Below are positions 55,077 through 63,687 of a DNA stretch of 64,000 bases, one piece after another. Location: NCBI RefSeq assembly GCF_009930815.1, contig NZ_CP022222.1:3204501-3268500 (forward strand). Reading direction: 5' to 3'. The translations under genes and the position numbers were made by a program. The first letter of the stretch is position 1, and each line of letters starts with the position of its first letter. The notes under the pieces were generated by a model. That model did no database searches and was not told where the DNA came from. It worked only from the letters and a program-made list of their open reading frames with translations. Origin of the DNA: Bradyrhizobium sp. CCBAU 051011. Lineage in GTDB: Bacteria > Pseudomonadota > Alphaproteobacteria > Rhizobiales > Xanthobacteraceae.

Positions 55077-55477
55077 GTTCGTTCTCCGTAGTTTTCTACA
55101 ATCGATTGAACGGCCTCGCCCAGAATCGCCTCCTCAACATCTGTTAGGACGCTCTTGGAGCTTACAAGTGCGGCGCATCCACTCATAGTCCGAAGAAGCG
55201 CCACCAATCCGGCAAGGTCTGAATCTTTTTGGATACGCTGGACCAAGAAGAACCAGTCGTAGCGATCCATTTTGGAGCCTGAACTCGGCACCTTGTCCTC
55301 AAGAGCGACTGCGTTCACATCGGCGCCGAGAATGAGCCTCAAAGATTTCATTTGGCTTATGAGAGATGGCGAGGAGTTTCTAATGGTCTCGACTACCGCC
55401 TGCGCGCGATCTGGCGACAGATGCCTCATCAGGTCCGCCGATACCTCGATTGGAAGCATTAGATGTGGCATGGCCAT
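55073..55477 (-). CDS. Unknown protein (134 residues), first gene of a two-gene operon
   Basis: MAMPHLMLPIEVSADLMRHLSPDRAQAVVETIRNSSPSLISQMKSLRLILGAD ... KMDRYDWFFLVQRIQKDSDLAGLVALLRTMSGCAALVSSKSVL. Helical, soluble, no recognised family. Paired with the next gene by ATGA overlap. Possibly a regulatory or structural pair; no function can be read. Confidence 0.7.
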   Translation of the reverse strand: MAMPHLMLPIEVSADLMRHLSPDRAQAVVETIRNSSPSLISQMKSLRLILGADVNAVALEDKVPSSGSKMDRYDWFFLVQRIQKDSDLAGLVALLRTMSGCAALVSSKSVLTDVEEAILGEAVQSIVENYGERT

Positions 55478-56238
55478 AACTTAGCCTTTCTAGATCACTC
55501 CACGAGTTTCATCCAGCCTGCACAACTACACCAGAGCCGATTCAAACAAACCACGTCCGCAGACCAAGATCTTGGTTCCTGTCGCAAGCTCTGATCAAGA
55601 CCAGCGGACTATGGAGCGAACTTTAATTTCAGTTTCTTGTCGACGAGCTGTTTAGTAGGCGGAGATGGCTCGATCCAAAATCGGGCAATTCTCTGGGACA
55701 CTGGCAGAAAGCAAACCCGCTGCTCGTAGACGGTTGCTCGCCTTCGCAAGACCAAGAGCAAACACGGCTGGAATGCAGATCCAAGTCGACAAAACGGGAC
55801 CCTCACAAGCATTGAACGCTTTGCGGTCTACACAACTAGGCGCACGCACCAACCGCCACAGCTCGGATCGGCAGGAAGACTGCGAGCCGTCGCCGGCAAC
55901 GACACCGCGTTCACCGGCAGGAGCCTGGCAGATCAGCCGGGAGGCTGAAGGTTGTATCAGCGCTTAAACGGAGTGCTTTTAGTCTCATATAGCGGCTGCC
56001 TCGTCCAGCGGATCTGCCCCCAACTGATAACGCGGTTGCTGTCTGCGCGAATTTCGTCGCTCGCACGCTAGCCTCTCTGGCAGGCGAGACAGAAGCCGAC
56101 GCCGCAACACAACCAGAGCACACGCCGTTCAGTCATATCTTTCCCACACAAGGGTCCCGGATTGTATCCCCGAAAAGACGAACAGGCGCCTACCAGGATT
56201 GGTCGGCCCATGAACGCCCCCCCCCGTCCCTGCCTCCT
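55478..56238. other. Gene-free stretch with a C9 tract (56217-56225)
   Basis: No supported gene. A plus-strand frame at 55665-55967 (MARSKIGQFSGTLAES...) looks non-coding. The C9 run precedes a coding remnant. Confidence 0.4.
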
Positions 56239-56358
56239 ATGAAGGCGCAGGGTGGGCCGGTGATGCCGCCGCCTCCTGCGAAAGGCGGGGACGGCCCCTG
56301 GTCGGCGGAGAAGATTGCACTGTTCCAGAGTTGGATCGACGGCGGCTATCAGCCCTGA
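56239..56358 (+). pseudogene. C-terminal remnant, PPPAKGGDGPWSAEKIALFQSW-type
   Basis: Reads AQGGPVMPPPPAKGGDGPW then SAEKIALFQSWIDGGYQP and stops at 56358. Such WSAEKIALFxxWIDxG ends occur on periplasmic oxidoreductase- or cytochrome-like proteins, but the rest is missing. It directly precedes the next gene, perhaps its former partner. Confidence 0.4.
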
Positions 56359-56395
56359 GCTGGGCGCCGTGCGCCGATTTTCTCGAGGAGCTTTC

Positions 56396-56866
56396 ATGCA
56401 GAAGCTGACATCGATCTTCTGTTTCGTCACCTGTTCATCTTTATGCGGATCATTGGTCGCGGTCGCTCAACAGCCTCCGGTCGGTTACTTCGATATACCG
56501 CCAGGCTTCGATTATCCCGCAAACAAGCAGACACTCGAGCAATATCGGACATCGGCAAACGTTCCCGCGCAGCGCCTCCACGTCTGGAACGTGTTTGCGG
56601 GCATGACCCGGACGACGCCGGATGGGAAGTACCCGATCTTCGAAACATGGTTTTCGGAAGATGAGCTCTTTAAGGTCGGGCCGGAGCCGCAGGCACGCCG
56701 CATCGTGCGGCGCTTCAAGCAGCCCGCCCAGTTGTCGGCCATACCCGGAGAACTCGTGCCGCAAGCTGCGGGGACTGCTCTACTGTCGGAGGTGCTCTAC
56801 AACTACGCGGGCTACAAGCACGTACGCACAAATCAGCTCTATCTCACCGTGGTGACCTGCCACTGA
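56396..56866 (+). CDS. Exported protein, probably C-terminally truncated
   Basis: 156 residues from ATG 56396 with GAGGAG before it. A signal peptide (KLTSIFCFVTCSSLCGSLVAVAQ) is followed by PPVGYFDIPPGFDYPANKQTLEQYRTSANVPAQRLHVWNVFAGMTR ... YPIFETWFSEDELF. I do not recognise the family with certainty. The ending NQLYLTVVTCH is abrupt and followed by unrelated sequence, so the protein was probably longer and cut by a rearrangement near 56845. Confidence 0.5.
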   Translation: MQKLTSIFCFVTCSSLCGSLVAVAQQPPVGYFDIPPGFDYPANKQTLEQYRTSANVPAQRLHVWNVFAGMTRTTPDGKYPIFETWFSEDELFKVGPEPQARRIVRRFKQPAQLSAIPGELVPQAAGTALLSEVLYNYAGYKHVRTNQLYLTVVTCH

Positions 56867-56924
56867 ACTTTCATCCAGCGGCAGTTAGAGTCTCGGAGTG
56901 CATTCTCACCCGCCCGGCATCAGC

Positions 56925-57117
56925 CGCCGAGTTCGTCTACAAGTTCGCGACCGGACAGGATTCGACCCATCCGGTGAACATCCGGGCGCAGGAGGCGATC
57001 GACCGTATCCACGAGGCGACCAGCGGCCGGCTGGAGATCAGGCTCTTTCCGGCCAATCAGCTCGGCTCCGACACCGAGCTCCTGACCCAGGTTCGCAGCG
57101 GCGGTGTCGAATTCGCG
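56925..57117 (+). pseudogene. TRAP transporter substrate-binding protein (DctP) fragment
   Basis: Reads SAAEFVYKFATGQDSTHPVNIRAQEAIDRIHEATSGRLEIRLFPANQLGSDTELLTQVRSGGVEF, the N-terminal ~65 mature residues of a DctP-type binding protein, without signal peptide, then runs in frame into hydrolase sequence. Confidence 0.75.
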
Positions 57118-57761
57118 GCCGACGAGGCTTCCGTCACGACGCCGGCCCTCGAGATCGTCAGTCCGGACCCGCTGCATCGAGTCAGGCGATCCGTCGAACC
57201 GCTTGTCCTTGCTCTGCATGGCGTCGGCGGCCACGCGGAGGCATACTCCAGAAACTTCGGCCCGCACGCAGAACACTTCTGGTTTGTGGCGATCGACATG
57301 CTCGGACATGGGTGGACAGCCAAGCCGGCCATCGACTACCAGGTGAAAGACTACGCAAATCATGTGCTCGCCGTCCTGAAGACGCTCGGCAGGGACAAGG
57401 CGATGATCAGCGGTGAATCGCTCGGCGGCTGGGTCGCGAACTATTTCGCCGTGCATCGTCCTGATGCTGTCGAGAAGCTCGTCCTCAACACGGCCGGTGG
57501 CTGGACAGCGCACCCTCAGTGATGGCGCGTCTGAAGACGCTGTCCAACCAGGCCGCCTCCGAGCCTTCTTGGGAGCGGATCAAGGCTCGTCTCGAATTCC
57601 TGATGTGCGACAAGAGCATGGTCTCGGACGATTTGATCGAGACACGCCGAGCGATCTATGCACAGCCGGGTTTTGCCGACACGATGAAGCGGATCATGTG
57701 TCTGCAGGAGATGGAAATCCGTGTCGGTCGCGGCGATGACGTTCGCCAACTGCAGGGCTAG
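57118..57761 (+). pseudogene. Alpha/beta hydrolase (meta-cleavage hydrolase type), fused 5' and frameshifted
   Basis: Continues in the DctP frame: VEPLVLALHGVGGHAEAY (oxyanion HG), VAIDMLGHGWTAKP, and the nucleophile elbow SGESLGGWVANYFAV, to WTAHPQ then TGA (57522). A one-base shift continues ARLKTLSNQAASEPSWERIKARLEFLM ... MKRIMCLQEMEIR to ~57720. The C-terminal His of the triad is lost. Confidence 0.75.
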
Positions 57762-58139
57762 ATTGCGCGTGCCGCGCTGGACCGTGGTCGTATTGACGCC
57801 GACAGCATCGACGTAGAACAAGGGTCGATTGGTCGTCGTATTCGAGAGCGGCATGATCTTGAAGCCGATCGTCGCGAGCGCGTTCGGTGTCATTTTCGAC
57901 ATCGTCTCCGTGAAGCCCACGAAGGCGCGGCCGTGGCCTTCACTAAAACATACACCCCGGACGTATGCGTCGGAGTTCTGCGCGGTGATGTTCCAGAAGC
58001 TCGACATGTTGAGCATGGTCTTCTGGTCCACAATGTAGTCCCGATTAGGATGAGAAACTTGCGGCAGGGGATAGATGCCATCCACGCTGTGGGACGGCAA
58101 AGCCGTTGCGCGGGCATCGGGTCCAGGAGACAGGACCAC
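57740..58139 (-). pseudogene. Fragment of an exported protein (periplasmic, unidentified)
   Basis: Minus strand reads YPLPQVSHPNRDYIVDQKTMLNMSSFWNITAQNSDAYVRGVCFSEGHGRAFVGFTETMSKM ... FYVDAVGVNTTTVQRGTRNLALQLANVIAATD. A real protein segment, vaguely like thiaminase-I/periplasmic-binding proteins from memory, but I am not confident. Neither natural end is visible. Confidence 0.4.
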
Positions 58140-58202
58140 GACTGGGAGGAGCCGGCGATGGCGCGGAGCGCGGGCGGCTCCCTTTGTTGCAGCGGCGCCA
58201 CG

Positions 58203-58230
58203 AAAAAGGGCCGGCCTCGCGGACCGGCCG
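58203..58230 (-). terminator. Rho-independent terminator (minus strand)
   Basis: Minus strand GGCCGGTCCGCGAGGCCGGCC followed by CTTTTTC, 50 bases past the stop of 58281-58502. Confidence 0.75.
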
Positions 58231-58280
58231 TCAGGTGGCTGTAGTGGAAGAGGCGTGGGGCCGAGGCCCCGCGCTGACAG

Positions 58281-58502
58281 TTAGTCCAACGCCGACATCT
58301 GCGCCTTGGCCGCTTTCCGGCCGACGGTGTCGGTCGTGTTGTCGACGGGACGCTCGAAAGGCTTCCAGGTCTCGCCGACGAGCTTTTCGTAAGCGGCGAC
58401 GGCGCCTTCAGCGGCCATGCGAAGCGCGTGAGCCTGCACGCCCATGTCGGCGGCGAATCCACTCTTGCGCTGTGCCCGGCTATCGAAAGCTGACCGGGCC
58501 AT
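58281..58502 (-). CDS. Hypothetical protein, 73 residues
   Basis: MARSAFDSRAQRKSGFAADMGVQAHALRMAAEGAVAAYEKLVGETWKPFERPVDNTTDTVGRKAAKAQMSALD. Helical, phasin-like in flavour but not assigned. It is followed by a good terminator, which supports it as a real gene. Probably preceded by a second small frame starting MSDPLRRRFYTRAVTEARD (58603) of unknown status. Confidence 0.6.
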   Translation of the reverse strand: MARSAFDSRAQRKSGFAADMGVQAHALRMAAEGAVAAYEKLVGETWKPFERPVDNTTDTVGRKAAKAQMSALD

Positions 58503-58648
58503 AAAAGATCCTCATCGCGGCTGTCGTTGGCGAGCTTAGCGGTCGCATCTCGCGCTTCAGTGACTGCTCGGGTGTAGAAGCGGCGCCGTAGCGGATCCGA
58601 CATAAGCACCGACGATCCGTTGAAGGTGGATCTGCATTGCGCGCCCAC

Positions 58649-58849
58649 TCAGGTATCCTTGAGCGCGTCGGCAGTTTCGATGATAAGCCGCTCATGCAGA
58701 TCGCGGATGCCGTCAGCGTCCAGGATCGCGAGCCCGAAGCTTTCGGAGATGCGCTGTGCCTGTGCCGAGTCTGGGCAGGCGAGCCGGGTGGTGACCTTGC
58801 GAAGCGGGATAACACGGGCACTGGCGCGATAACGAGCAGTTTTGGTCAT
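58649..58849 (-). CDS. Hypothetical protein, 66 residues
   Basis: ATG 58849 with GAAAGGACATC upstream. MTKTARYRASARVIPLRKVTTRLACPDSAQAQRISESFGLAILDADGIRDLHERLIIETADALKDT. Basic N-terminus; no family recognised. Same strand as 58281-58502. Confidence 0.5.
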   Translation of the reverse strand: MTKTARYRASARVIPLRKVTTRLACPDSAQAQRISESFGLAILDADGIRDLHERLIIETADALKDT

Positions 58850-59390
58850 GATGTCCTTTCTCGGTTTCACCCTCGGGAGCTTCAGCCCTCGCCGTCAATC
58901 CCTCGGGTGCGGTCGACAAGAACCGCCTGAGGCGGGCCGCTTCAGGGCTCGATAATGCGAAGCTGGCGCCGCGTGTCATGCTGCGCCGCCTTCATCCTCG
59001 CCAGCAGCAAGCGCGATGAGACGCTCAATCATGGGACCGCCTTTGCTGGCCAGGCCGGGAGGGGCGCACCGTACGAGCGCTTTTGGCAGCCAACCAATTT
59101 AGGTAGGTGTTCTGCGGGGCTCTTTGAATTTAGAGTTCAGTACCTCTATGCCAGCACGCTAGGGGCGGGCTGGTCAGCTTTGTGCCTTGAAGCTGACGAC
59201 TGGAGTTAGCGGCGCGTGGCAGGGACAGCGCTGTACCGGTCCACCTCGAAGCGCCGAGTCACGTTGCCGCTAACTTCGATGATGAGTCGTAGCGCCAAAG
59301 AGACGAGCGAGCGAGCTTAATTCTCCGCGGTGTTCCCGCCCTCAACAAGGAAGGCAAGTCCAAAATCGGACAAAAGCACGAGGATGTCTG
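58850..59390. other. Gene-free stretch with a short repeat
   Basis: No supported gene. CAACCAATTtaGGTAGGTG near 59092 recurs as CAACCAATTctGGTAGGTG near 63787. Confidence 0.4.
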
Positions 59391-59627
59391 ATGTCTAGTT
59401 CTGACCCTGACCCGGCCTTAGTCAGTGCTGTACGGGCACTGGCCACTGCAACCCTGACGGTAGCTCTTGTCGGGACTTCAGGCAAGCCCTGGTCGCCGCT
59501 GGAAGTGCTCGACGTCTATGAGGACTTTTATCACCTCCTCTATCCGAACGCGGGAAGCGGAGCCTATCAGGCGTGGAGGACCACTTCCGACGAACGCCTG
59601 AAGAAGGTTCGCGGCCCGAGTAGCTAA
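59391..59627 (+). CDS. Hypothetical protein, 78 residues
   Basis: MSSSDPDPALVSAVRALATATLTVALVGTSGKPWSPLEVLDVYEDFYHLLYPNAGSGAYQAWRTTSDERLKKVRGPSS. Preceded by GAGGATGTCTG. A plausible soluble small protein of phage or island type; function unknown. Confidence 0.55.
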   Translation: MSSSDPDPALVSAVRALATATLTVALVGTSGKPWSPLEVLDVYEDFYHLLYPNAGSGAYQAWRTTSDERLKKVRGPSS

Positions 59628-59687
59628 TTATGACGTGGACATACGAAACGCATCCCGCGTCAGCCGGAATTATTATCGTCCAGGAGA

Positions 59688-60077
59688 ATGCGCCTCCTGT
59701 TTGATGGTCGGGTTCTAGGCCAATTCATTTCCCCGGTTGTAGCCGCAGAAGAACTATCGAATCGCGGATGCCATTCTGGAGAGCCAACGAAGATGGGTAT
59801 CCCTGAATATCTGTCGAGTGGCAATGCGTTCCGTACCTCGTTAACCACCGCCGCAGTCATTGACGAGCATGGAAACGCCGTGAAGCCTTCAGAGCCACCG
59901 ATGCTAAACCGATACACGATCCGACGCGACGCTCTCGGATGGACTGTAGTTGATACCCTGACGGCCCTGGTAGCATGCGAGGGCAATGTCACGCTCACAG
60001 GGCTTTCGAATGAGGAGGCACACGGCTTGGCAATTGCACTCTCGTCGCTCCATCGCAAAGCCTCGCAGGACCATTGA
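59688..60077 (+). CDS. Hypothetical protein, 129 residues
   Basis: MRLLFDGRVLGQFISPVVAAEELSNRGCHSGEPTKMGIPEYLSSGNAFRTSLTTAAVIDEHGNAV ... LNRYTIRRDALGWTVVDTLTALVACEGNVTLTGLSNEEAHGLAIALSSL. Preceded by CAGGAGAATG. The C-terminal half looks like a small alpha/beta domain (RYTIRRDxxGWTVVDTxTxxVA), which I have seen in rhizobial hypothetical proteins. Unknown role. Confidence 0.55.
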   Translation: MRLLFDGRVLGQFISPVVAAEELSNRGCHSGEPTKMGIPEYLSSGNAFRTSLTTAAVIDEHGNAVKPSEPPMLNRYTIRRDALGWTVVDTLTALVACEGNVTLTGLSNEEAHGLAIALSSLHRKASQDH

Positions 60078-60539
60078 TAGCTCTAAACGGGTAGATGCCA
60101 AAAACGCGAAAAAAGGATAGTGGACTTCCCGTTGCCTTGTATTTATCGCTCAAGTACTTCCTGACTTTGGCCACCGATGATCCCAGGGCGCGAAGCGCGC
60201 CTGCTAATTGTTGACCGGACACGTTGAGCGCTTTCAGTATTCCTTTTTCCATTCCTCGTTAAGGTTGGTCCTGCTGCGGTCGGGATTACCCCGCTTTCGA
60301 GATCGTCAGCCATCGCAACTCCTGCTTGCTTGTCCCTGGCCTCCCGTTCTTCCTCTTCGCAAAATCAACGTACGTTGGGTGTCACCTTCTGCATTTGACG
60401 GGTGGGCGAAAGACGGCACCATGCTGGTACCTATCAGGCGCGGGGCGGCGTGCTGCGGGACATGCGCCTGATTGATCTTGCGTTCGAATTGAGGCGACGC
60501 GAGGGATTTCGAACCCGGGGGCAAGTGTGAGCCTAACGC

Positions 60540-60707
60540 GGCAACTAGCTTTTGCTCCGCCGCCTTCGTGTACCGCTCCACCTCTTCCAAGCTATCGTGG
60601 CCGTTGATGCTGGCAACAACCTTCAGCGAGAAGCCAAGCTCAGCCAGTCGACGAGCAGCGGCAAATCGCAGTGTGTGGGAGCTGCATTGCGTGGTTATAG
60701 TCGACAA
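60540..60707 (-). pseudogene. Tyrosine integrase C-terminal fragment
   Basis: SSHTLRFAAARRLAELGFSLKVVASINGHDSLEEVERYTKAAEQKLVA: the HxLR, GH and Tyr catalytic segments of a phage-type integrase with nothing upstream. Confidence 0.8.
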
Positions 60708-60783
60708 TAACGAGTTGCAGTCCTAGTTGGCATTTCAAGCGGCGCGCGGGCGGGTTGAGCGATAGAGATGGCGCCGGCTTTGC

Positions 60784-60966
60784 TCAATAAGTAGCGCCAG
60801 CCGGCGGATTTTCTGGCGGCAATCGAACCTTGCCAAACGTAGTCTCGTCGATGTCGCCACGCCTGATATCGTAGGAGGGGATCTCCGTCTGCTCCGAGAT
60901 TACGCGAGCGGCAAGTTGCTCCGACGACATCTCCAAAGAGAAGAAAGCAACGATGCCACCAGCCAC
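60784..60966 (-). pseudogene. DnaB-type replicative helicase fragment
   Basis: GGIVAFFSLEMSSEQLAARVISEQTEIPSYDIRRGDIDETTF matches the DnaB segment after Walker A (FSLEMSxEQLxxRxxSExxxIP). Only ~45 residues remain. Confidence 0.8.
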
Positions 60967-61008
60967 CGGTTTAGCCGAGCCATCGATTCTTTACCTCATC
61001 ATCATCGC

Positions 61009-61372
61009 TGTTCGCCGTCAGGGCCTATGAGACAAATTGAAGGGTTATGCGGAGGGAGGATTTCTGGTTCATCGTAGCCACCAGGAGCGAAGATGAAGCA
61101 GAATCCGGACCGGGCAAAGCGACGGCAGAACAAGTGTTAAAGGACATTCGGCACCAGACACGCCGGCAGTATTCGGCGGAAGAGAAGATCCGTAGCGTGC
61201 TGGAAGGACTGCGGGGCGAGGAGAATATCGCCGAGCTGTGCCGGCGCGAGGGCATTGCCGCCTCAATGTACTATGGTGGTCCAAGGAGTTCCTCGAAGCC
61301 GTTAAACGTCGCCTGGGGGCGACACGGCGCGTGCGGCAAGCTCTGGCTAGATGAAGGATCTGCGTCGTGAGA
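61009..61372 (+). mobile_element. 5' fragment of the IS3 element (orfA part)
   Basis: Starts with the IS end TGTTCGCCGTCAGGGCC and encodes TAEQVLKDIRHQTRRQYSAEEKIRSVLEGLRGEENIAELCRREGIAASMYYG, then degenerates. Same IS as 38052-39556. Confidence 0.85.
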
Positions 61373-61765
61373 CGGCCGTCGTCTTCTCCTTGAACTCGTT
61401 CGCCGCCTGATCACCACTAGGCCGGGCTGGTGATGAGGTCATGCGCCTTGAGCAACCGATAGACCGACGCTTCGGAGACAAAATACTTCCGTTCGTCGGT
61501 GAACCGCACGGCCAGCTCACACGGCGACAGCTGCGGAGTTTCCAGCGCCAGGTGGATGATCTGAGCTCGCACATCGTCCGGAATGCGATTCCAGACCCGC
61601 TCCGGTCGAGATCGATGATCGGCCAGCGCGGCGCTGCCGCCCTCGCGGTAACGCTCATACCAGCGATAGAAGGTGGCCCGTGGGATGCCAGGCTTGTCCA
61701 GCGTGCGCTTGGCCGGAAGATGCGATTGCTCAACCAACTGGATGATCTCGGCCTTCTCGGTGCGT
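61373..61765 (-). mobile_element. orfB 5' fragment of the IS3 element, inverted relative to the orfA fragment
   Basis: Minus strand reads QSHLPAKRTLDKPGIPRATFYRWYERYREGGSAALADHRSRPERVW ... FVSEASVYRLLKAHDLITSPA. It faces the orfA fragment head to head, so an inversion joined the two pieces. A C10 tract lies just beyond, at 61803-61812. Confidence 0.85.
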
Positions 61766-61889
61766 ATTTCGCAAAAACGGTGTCATTCGGCCTGCAATAT
61801 TGCCCCCCCCCCGTAAATTTGAACGCCGATTGACAATTGCCCCGCAGCTCCTCGATCGCGCGATTCAAGACCGCCCTGTTAGACACGCG

Positions 61890-63687
61890 ATGTCACCCAG
61901 CTTATTGCATCTGCGATGGAGGGATGGGCTGGAGGCCGCCGGCCCGCTTCGCCAGCCGCGCGCTCAGTCGTCCTTTTCCGATGTCGGCGATCATCGCGAG
62001 AAGCTGCGTCGGATCGACCGGTGTTCCGCTTCTCCAGTCCTTGATCCGCTTCGAACGGGTCGATCCGAACCCCTTTCGTCCAAGATGTCGAGCAGGGGCT
62101 GCAGCAGTGCTGGCGTTGCGGCGATTGAGACCTCGAAGGTTCTATCGTTGAGAAAGACGCCGTAGTTCGCCGCAAAGGCCCAAACGCCGCGTAATCAAGT
62201 GTATCCCACTGCGCCCGCAGTGCGGGGTCAGCGGGCGGCTGCCCCGACGCCTTGGCTCATGGCCTCCCAAATGTCCAAGGTGCGGTTTCGCCCCAGTGGG
62301 GGTTTCGTGCCATCGAGCGGATCCCAGTCGGTGACGACGGCGAACGAAATGTTCAGCGCAGTGGCAAGCTTTACGTAAGGCCGGAAGTTGGTCCCAGCCA
62401 CGTTGCAGACTGTGATGCCGAGTTCGTCGAGCCGAAAGCCCATCGTGGCGGCGAAGACGGGGACGAGCGCCTCCTCGGCGTCGCCCTCGACGAAGATCAC
62501 GCCGCGGGCGAACATCAGCTACGCGCGGGTCGCGTCGAGGTACCCCTCTAGGTCGTCGATCTCCTCCGGAGAGACCGGCAGTTTTGCCAGCGAATACGCG
62601 GTCGTGATTCCGGTGCCTGATCTAAGGAATACGATCGAGCGGAGCGGCGCGACAGCCGCGAGAGTCGGCGAGTGACTCGTCACTATCATCGCCTGCGCGG
62701 GGTCCGACTTGCCGAAGAGCTTCGTGAAGACGGAGCGTTGAAGCTGGGGATGTAGGTGCGCTTCGGGCTCCTCTATGCAGAGCAGCGAATAGTTGCGCTC
62801 GTTCTTCCTCCGCCTCCAATCGAACTCGGCGAGCTTTAGGGCGATCAGGGCAACATTCGCCGAGCCGAGGCTCGCCTCGGCGATGCCGCGCTAGCCGCCG
62901 TCAATATACATCGCTATCGCGCGGAAGACTCGAAGCGGGTCAGACGGCGCAAAGCGGAGTCGAGCGTCGATATCGTGTGCTCTTCCCGCGAGAGCAAGAA
63001 TGTCGGCCCTTAACGAGTCCTCGAGCATGCTAACCGAGGGGAAGGCCTCCAAGGTCTGGGCCGCGAAAGAAAGTTGCGCGGCGACGCTGTCCAGATCAGC
63101 CGCGCTGACGCTGGAAATGGCCTCCTCAAGCAGATGCCGCAGCGGCGAGCTTCGCCATGAGCCGAGCTGGCCCTCCGCGTCGCGTAGCGCATCGAGAATG
63201 TCAATCGCGATGCGGCGTCGCACGCTACTAGGAATCGTACGCGCCTCGTCCCCGCCACCGAAAACAAGAAACTCAAAGTCGGCGTCCGACTGCGGTGGCC
63301 TCCCGACGTCTTGCTTCTTGCGGAAGAGGTACGTAAGCCTCGCGACCATCGGGTCGTGTGGCGTGCGGAAGTCCGTCAGCAGAGCCGTGAGCGCCGGGTC
63401 GCCCGCGAACTCAGAGAGCTCGATTGAGACCTCGATAGGTCGATCGTAGTCCGGCCGACCGTTGTCCCAGAAGTCGGACAGGTGCAATTGTCGCGCCGCA
63501 TCCGGCATCGTTGGATCGAGCACCAGCCTGAAAGCGAAGAGGAGATTGCTCTTTCCTGCTCGATTTTCGCCGAGCAGAACGATATCGCCGACAGCGGCAC
63601 GTCTATCGACTGGAAATTCCGGAAATTGCTTATCGCAAGTCTGCTCAGATGCATCGAGTTTCTCCCGACGAATCGAGCGCAATGCAC
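61890..63687 (-). pseudogene. OLD-family ATP-dependent nuclease, multiply inactivated
   Basis: From ~63660: MHLSRLAISNFRNFQSIDVPL, one-base shift, DIVLLGENRAGKSNLLFAFRLVLDP (Walker A) to YIDGG; amber TAG at ~62893; RGIAEASLGSANV, LLCIEEPEAHLHPQLQ (signature/Walker B), MIVTSHSPTLAAV; second TAG at ~62518; LMFARGVIFVEGDAEEALVPV (TOPRIM), VTDWDPLDG; then more shifts to GKGRLSARLAKRAGG at ~61930. The AAA-TOPRIM layout is that of OLD nucleases, often anti-phage (Gabija-like GajA is related). No UvrD-like partner is adjacent; a UvrD remnant at 20 kb is far away. Confidence 0.85.

Noticed and set aside
55665..55967. 100-codon plus-strand frame before the C9 tract
   Set aside because: Composition (Arg, Ser, Ala-rich with no pattern) and absence of a ribosome binding site suggest chance.
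59995..60252. 85-codon minus-strand frame (MEKGILKALNVSGQQLAGALRAL...)
   Set aside because: Plausible protein-like start, but it overlaps the 3' end of the plus-strand gene 59688-60077 and the GAGGA is directly against the ATG; not strong enough to list.
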